A DNA stretch of 35,839 nucleotides from Psychrobacter sp. UBA3962 (GTDB lineage Bacteria > Pseudomonadota > Gammaproteobacteria > Pseudomonadales > Moraxellaceae), in NCBI RefSeq assembly GCF_002385225.1, contig NZ_DGDC01000019.1:1-35839 (forward strand). Direction: 5' to 3'. Position numbers and translations under genes: made by a program. This document shows positions 34,001 to 35,839 of the stretch, piece by piece. Below the pieces are notes generated by a model, which saw only the letters and a program-made list of their open reading frames with translations, was not told where the DNA came from and searched no databases. Positions within the stretch are counted from its first letter, which is position 1; every line of letters starts with the position of its first letter.

Positions 34001-35839
34001 TTCTTCTTGGACTGTCGTAACCTGCGGTTCAATCTCCAATACCAAATCATGGAAATCATTTGCAGCCGCAATAATTTCACCAGTACCTACAATATGCACT
34101 GTAGATTCAGACTCATTATCTGCTGCATCTGTAGCTGTCACCGATAAAATGGTTCCATCTACTAAGGCCGGATTGAAAGTGTACGTATACCCTCCGTTTT
34201 CATCAGCTGCACCCTGAGCCAACTGATTACCCGCAGAGTCTTTAACCGTAATGATGGCGTTCGGCTCAGTTGTTGCTGTTAAACTAGCATTATCCTCAGC
34301 CATCTCTACCACCGGCTTTTCTGGTGCTGTGGTATCAGGTACATATACGGTTACTTTCTCTGATCTGTTACCAGCACCATCCATCAAACCTACCGCTAGC
34401 TGCTCGCCATTAGTTAATGCTGGATCTAATTCAATAGAGAGATTACCCTCTGCATCAACCACACCTTCTGCTACATAGTTACCTTCACTATCAGTAATTA
34501 GCACCTTGGTTCCTGCCTCACCCTTACCGGTGAGCAAGTTGCCCTCTTTGTTAACTGTTAGATCAGTAGGTTGCTCTGGAGCTGTAGTATCAAAACCACC
34601 TGCTAAATTGATTGTCAGCTTTGCCGATGACTCATTAACACCATCTGAAATAGTGTAAATAAACACATCGCTTTGACCTTTAGCAGCGTAATCTCCGTTA
34701 GCCGTATAGGTGTAACTACCATCCTCATGGATGGTCAATGTTCCATATTGACCTTCAATATCTACATTCGACATGTCTGACGGAATAAGCACCTCTTGCT
34801 CAGCAAAGACAATCTTAGTTACTTTGGTATCAGCATTTACAGTATCAGCACCATCTTCATCACTAATTACGTTGCCGCTGACCGTTGCACCACTGGCAAA
34901 AGTGATTTCAGTCAGCAAGGCAGTCACCTCAGTGTTTTGCAGCAAGCTCAAAGTATTGCTTAACACTGCCTCGGCCAATATCTCTAGGACTGGATCAAGT
35001 ACTGAGGCTAATTGGCCAAGTAACAACGGCTGAAGCCCCTCAACCACACGACCAATTTCAATTTCAGTTGTTAAGTCAAAAATACTATTTAAAATAGGTC
35101 GAACCACGGTGCCTAAACCCACACCTAATGGACCATTTAGCGCATTTTCAATAACATTTAAAATTGCTTGCTGGTTATCCGCACCAAGTAGAACACCATT
35201 TTGACCTAGTTCTTCTAAGCTCAAATCACCTACCAGTGTAGGCAATATAGCCCGATCGCCACGTACAACAATGGTGTAATCACCTGGCTCTAAATCTATG
35301 AATGTGGCTTCTAGATATCCATTTTCATTACCGGTTAAACCTAATATAGGTAAGCCAGCAACATCCCCAACTAGCGGACCATTTTCTGTTCTAGCCTGTC
35401 CAACCAGCTCGCCGTCTTTATAAACTTCAATCCTGAAAGCATCTGCAACACTCACAAACTCAACTTGCTCAACTTTAACTTGGAGCTCACCACTGGAGCC
35501 CTCAGCTACGGTAACGTCAACGCCCGTAATCTCTGAATTATCGCCTTCAATTAATCCGAGTAGTTTGAATGCATTGTCTGATTTCAGCGTAATATTGGTT
35601 TGTGCTGCACCCATAGCAACGTTGTTTTCGTCGTCTACGGCTTCAATAACTACGAAATCAGAGTCGCTGTCTGAATCGCTATCCGAGTCTGAGTCGCTAT
35701 CCGAATCCGAGTCACTGTCTGAGTCAGAGTCGCTATCCGAGTCTGAGTCGCTGTCAGAGTCTGAGTCGCTGTCAGAGTCAGAATCGCTGTCTGAGTCAGA
35801 GTCGCTGTCAGAGTCCGAATCGCTATCCGAATCAGAGTC
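31046..35839 (-). CDS. BapA/Bap-type giant adhesin, 3' part (N-terminus beyond the window)
   Basis: The frame is open to the window edge; 1597 residues are visible, so the gene is larger. The visible part starts with 61 residues of strict Asp-Ser alternation (35839-35657), then modules follow. VCBS-like repeats carry the signature YGTLTIHEDGSYTYT (34.7 kb), GTLTIHSDGSYEYQ (33.4 kb), GILTIQSDGSYTYT (32.6 kb) and GTLTVQKNGNYSYK (31.9 kb). Two bacterial Ig-like domains begin with DTTAPE (about 34.6-34.1 kb). Between the VCBS repeats are longer related beta modules containing GPVLSVDV/GPVLGAEV and QVRE. The C-terminus has FAMGEGADTVIF, GIDTWTDFKVAQGDKIDI and acidic strands, the VC_A0849-type signal for type I secretion. 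It is thus a surface or biofilm adhesin. No transporter gene is in the window. Confidence 0.92.
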   Translation of the reverse strand, partial: DSDSDSDSDSDSDSDSDSDSDSDSDSDSDSDSDSDSDSDSDSDSDSDSDSDSDSDSDSDSDFVVIEAVDDENNVAMGAAQTNITLKSDNAFKLLGLIEGDNSEITGVDVTVAEGSSGELQVKVEQVEFVSVADAFRIEVYKDGELVGQARTENGPLVGDVAGLPILGLTGNENGYLEATFIDLEPGDYTIVVRGDRAILPTLVGDLSLEELGQNGVLLGADNQQAILNVIENALNGPLGVGLGTVVRPILNSIFDLTTEIEIGRVVEGLQPLLLGQLASVLDPVLEILAEAVLSNTLSLLQNTEVTALLTEITFASGATVSGNVISDEDGADTVNADTKVTKIVFAEQEVLIPSDMSNVDIEGQYGTLTIHEDGSYTYTANGDYAAKGQSDVFIYTISDGVNESSAKLTINLAGGFDTTAPEQPTDLTVNKEGNLLTGKGEAGTKVLITDSEGNYVAEGVVDAEGNLSIELDPALTNGEQLAVGLMDGAGNRSEKVTVYVPDTTAPEKPVVEMAEDNASLTATTEPNAIITVKDSAGNQLAQGAADENGGYTYTFNPALVDGTILSVTATDAADNESESTVHIVGTGEIIAAANDFHDLVLEIEPQVTTVQEENLQSITKVNVATIGLGPVLSVDVLSQLVDNSLQFTVGKNQVREVTLLGNSGGIQLGATIHLYGYKLNESTNVWEQQIVKEHWIVSVIYSESELTKFSLTEGEWKFFMAPGEGISILDGASLYTREDKTFDYNDALSIAGTATGNVLTGVKDGQASALTSVADELPLGSKLTSIKVADGESAVPVVDYAPTVIEGEHGTLTIHSDGSYEYQVSSNFKGPYGINEVFNYEVSSPNGNASTASLTIQLNNSSIEHVAELTDTLVLDAEPTVTLDTEHSDIKSVGSFELLGVGLLGPVLGAEVIGTQGFMDFTVDQGQVRELSFEGQSGGVLQLAAAFDLVIYKLNKETEQLEEIHYKENWFEVPVGIFGSGALVKGEATLQFGEGTYVATLQTKSGVGALGGSALSVTHDKVYDYNEPSKFSGSVEGDVTADGTIVLKAAGEAVEPGKPTVVTGEYGILTIQSDGSYTYTVNTPESVPPYGSVEFFRLVTLDADGKAVVQNLNIKIGTHAALDDFNDVIVAMQNSVITKKVIDRVPGATTQLTKDFTVAENTLTSATLKIGKSTGGTKLTYTITNNETQETISGETEADGSILGVAQYKPLDVTIDNLAPGNYTLEIKRVAGAGFLSPNDSSFSTTSQYLDKYTATAINPVTGALLENDTGSHNVAELKIGNKTVFVSDPNKGAQSIEIEGLYGTLTVQKNGNYSYKPSGEAYGIETFSYQTTSVTGVKETATLEINVGQSITASEHGDIAFSSAADDTFAMGEGADTVIFKNLGGNEGGNGNNGIDTWTDFKVAQGDKIDITRLLDGNQTEDNIGNYLTYENGVLMVDRNGNSEFEGLLKVDATDLNELLDMDSIEWQVAVIGRVANYSVNTEDAVHLSDTLSVTSTEGLNVLSFEGADQVISLADIMQTEVIDINGTGANTLNVAAEDVNSAIYVRGGSDDTVNLEGSNWSTVEQTTLGDQVYDIWQLGSDKSIQIYIDPNINII
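35657..35839 (-). repeat. Ser-Asp repeat tract of the adhesin (runs off the window)
   Basis: 183 bases encode 31 Asp and 30 Ser in strict alternation. At DNA level the tract is built from shuffled six-base units (Asp GAC/GAT plus Ser TCT, TCA, TCG, AGC or AGT) with partial 18-base periodicity. Synonymous codons are mixed, which limits slippage while the protein repeat stays exact, a sign of selection on the peptide. True length is unknown. Confidence 0.95.

Noticed and set aside
33888..35033. Plus-strand open frames opposite the adhesin
   Set aside because: They mirror the repetitive, Ser/Thr-rich adhesin frame and have no start signals or family likeness.
31046..35614. ATG at 35614 as start of the adhesin
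   Set aside because: The frame stays open upstream through the Ser-Asp tract to the window edge, so this is an internal methionine.
35657..35839. Short regular repeats as a possible CRISPR or microsatellite
   Set aside because: There are no spacers, and the repeat is in frame and encodes strict Asp-Ser alternation.

Overview
The window looks like chromosomal DNA of a gammaproteobacterium of the family Moraxellaceae, most likely Psychrobacter. That rests on the style and combination of the proteins (LeuA of the long type, a DUF1275/UbiB-like/channel/YebC run, a BapA-type adhesin with a Ser-Asp tract). It is recognition, not a database search. Most genes have moderate GC content. The stretch from about 25.9 kb to 31 kb is visibly richer in A+T.

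Layout. 1-4.5 kb: a small LTxxQ-type (Spy/CpxP-like) lipoprotein, the tRNA-hydroxylation peptidase-family protein TrhP (YegQ), a lysozyme-inhibitor-like secreted protein broken by an in-frame stop, a DUF218/YdcF-type membrane protein and a YfhL-type ferredoxin. 4.5-7.9 kb: a leucine block, with leuA divergent from an Lrp/AsnC regulator that is followed by a LeuE-like exporter. 7.9-12 kb: DUF1275 membrane protein, UbiB/ABC1-type kinase-like protein, a voltage-gated-type potassium channel with a C-terminal zinc ribbon, and a YebC-type regulator. 12.1-18.4 kb (minus strand): a five-gene operon for a molybdenum aldehyde oxidoreductase of the PaoABC type, namely the 2Fe-2S, FAD and molybdopterin subunits, then the XdhC/PaoD-type maturation factor and a MocA-like cytidylyltransferase. 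18.7-22.3 kb (minus): an acyl-CoA dehydrogenase and two short-chain dehydrogenases. 22.4-25.2 kb (minus): an orphan protein with a nuclease-like patch, an Ogt-type DNA repair methyltransferase, and ftsY. 25.4-25.8 kb: a tRNA-Val/tRNA-Asp unit with a consensus promoter and a terminator.

25.8-35.8 kb is the accessory region. A very large BapA/Bap-type adhesin enters from the right edge. The visible part begins inside a pure Ser-Asp tract, runs through alternating VCBS/Ig-like modules and ends in a type I secretion signal. Directly downstream on the same strand lies a giant enzyme of about 1628 residues. It fuses an N-terminal all-helical domain, a CapA-type metallophosphatase-like domain, a beta-rich linker and a C-terminal GT-B glycosyltransferase that resembles the TagE/GtfA/SdgA-SdgB group. 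SdgA and SdgB are known to glycosylate Ser-Asp repeats of staphylococcal adhesins, so the most interesting reading is a self-contained system that glycosylates the Ser-Asp tract of its neighbour before type I export. The enzyme gene sits between the last 24 codons of an IS3-family transposase and an IS3-end-like sequence, which suggests recent acquisition.
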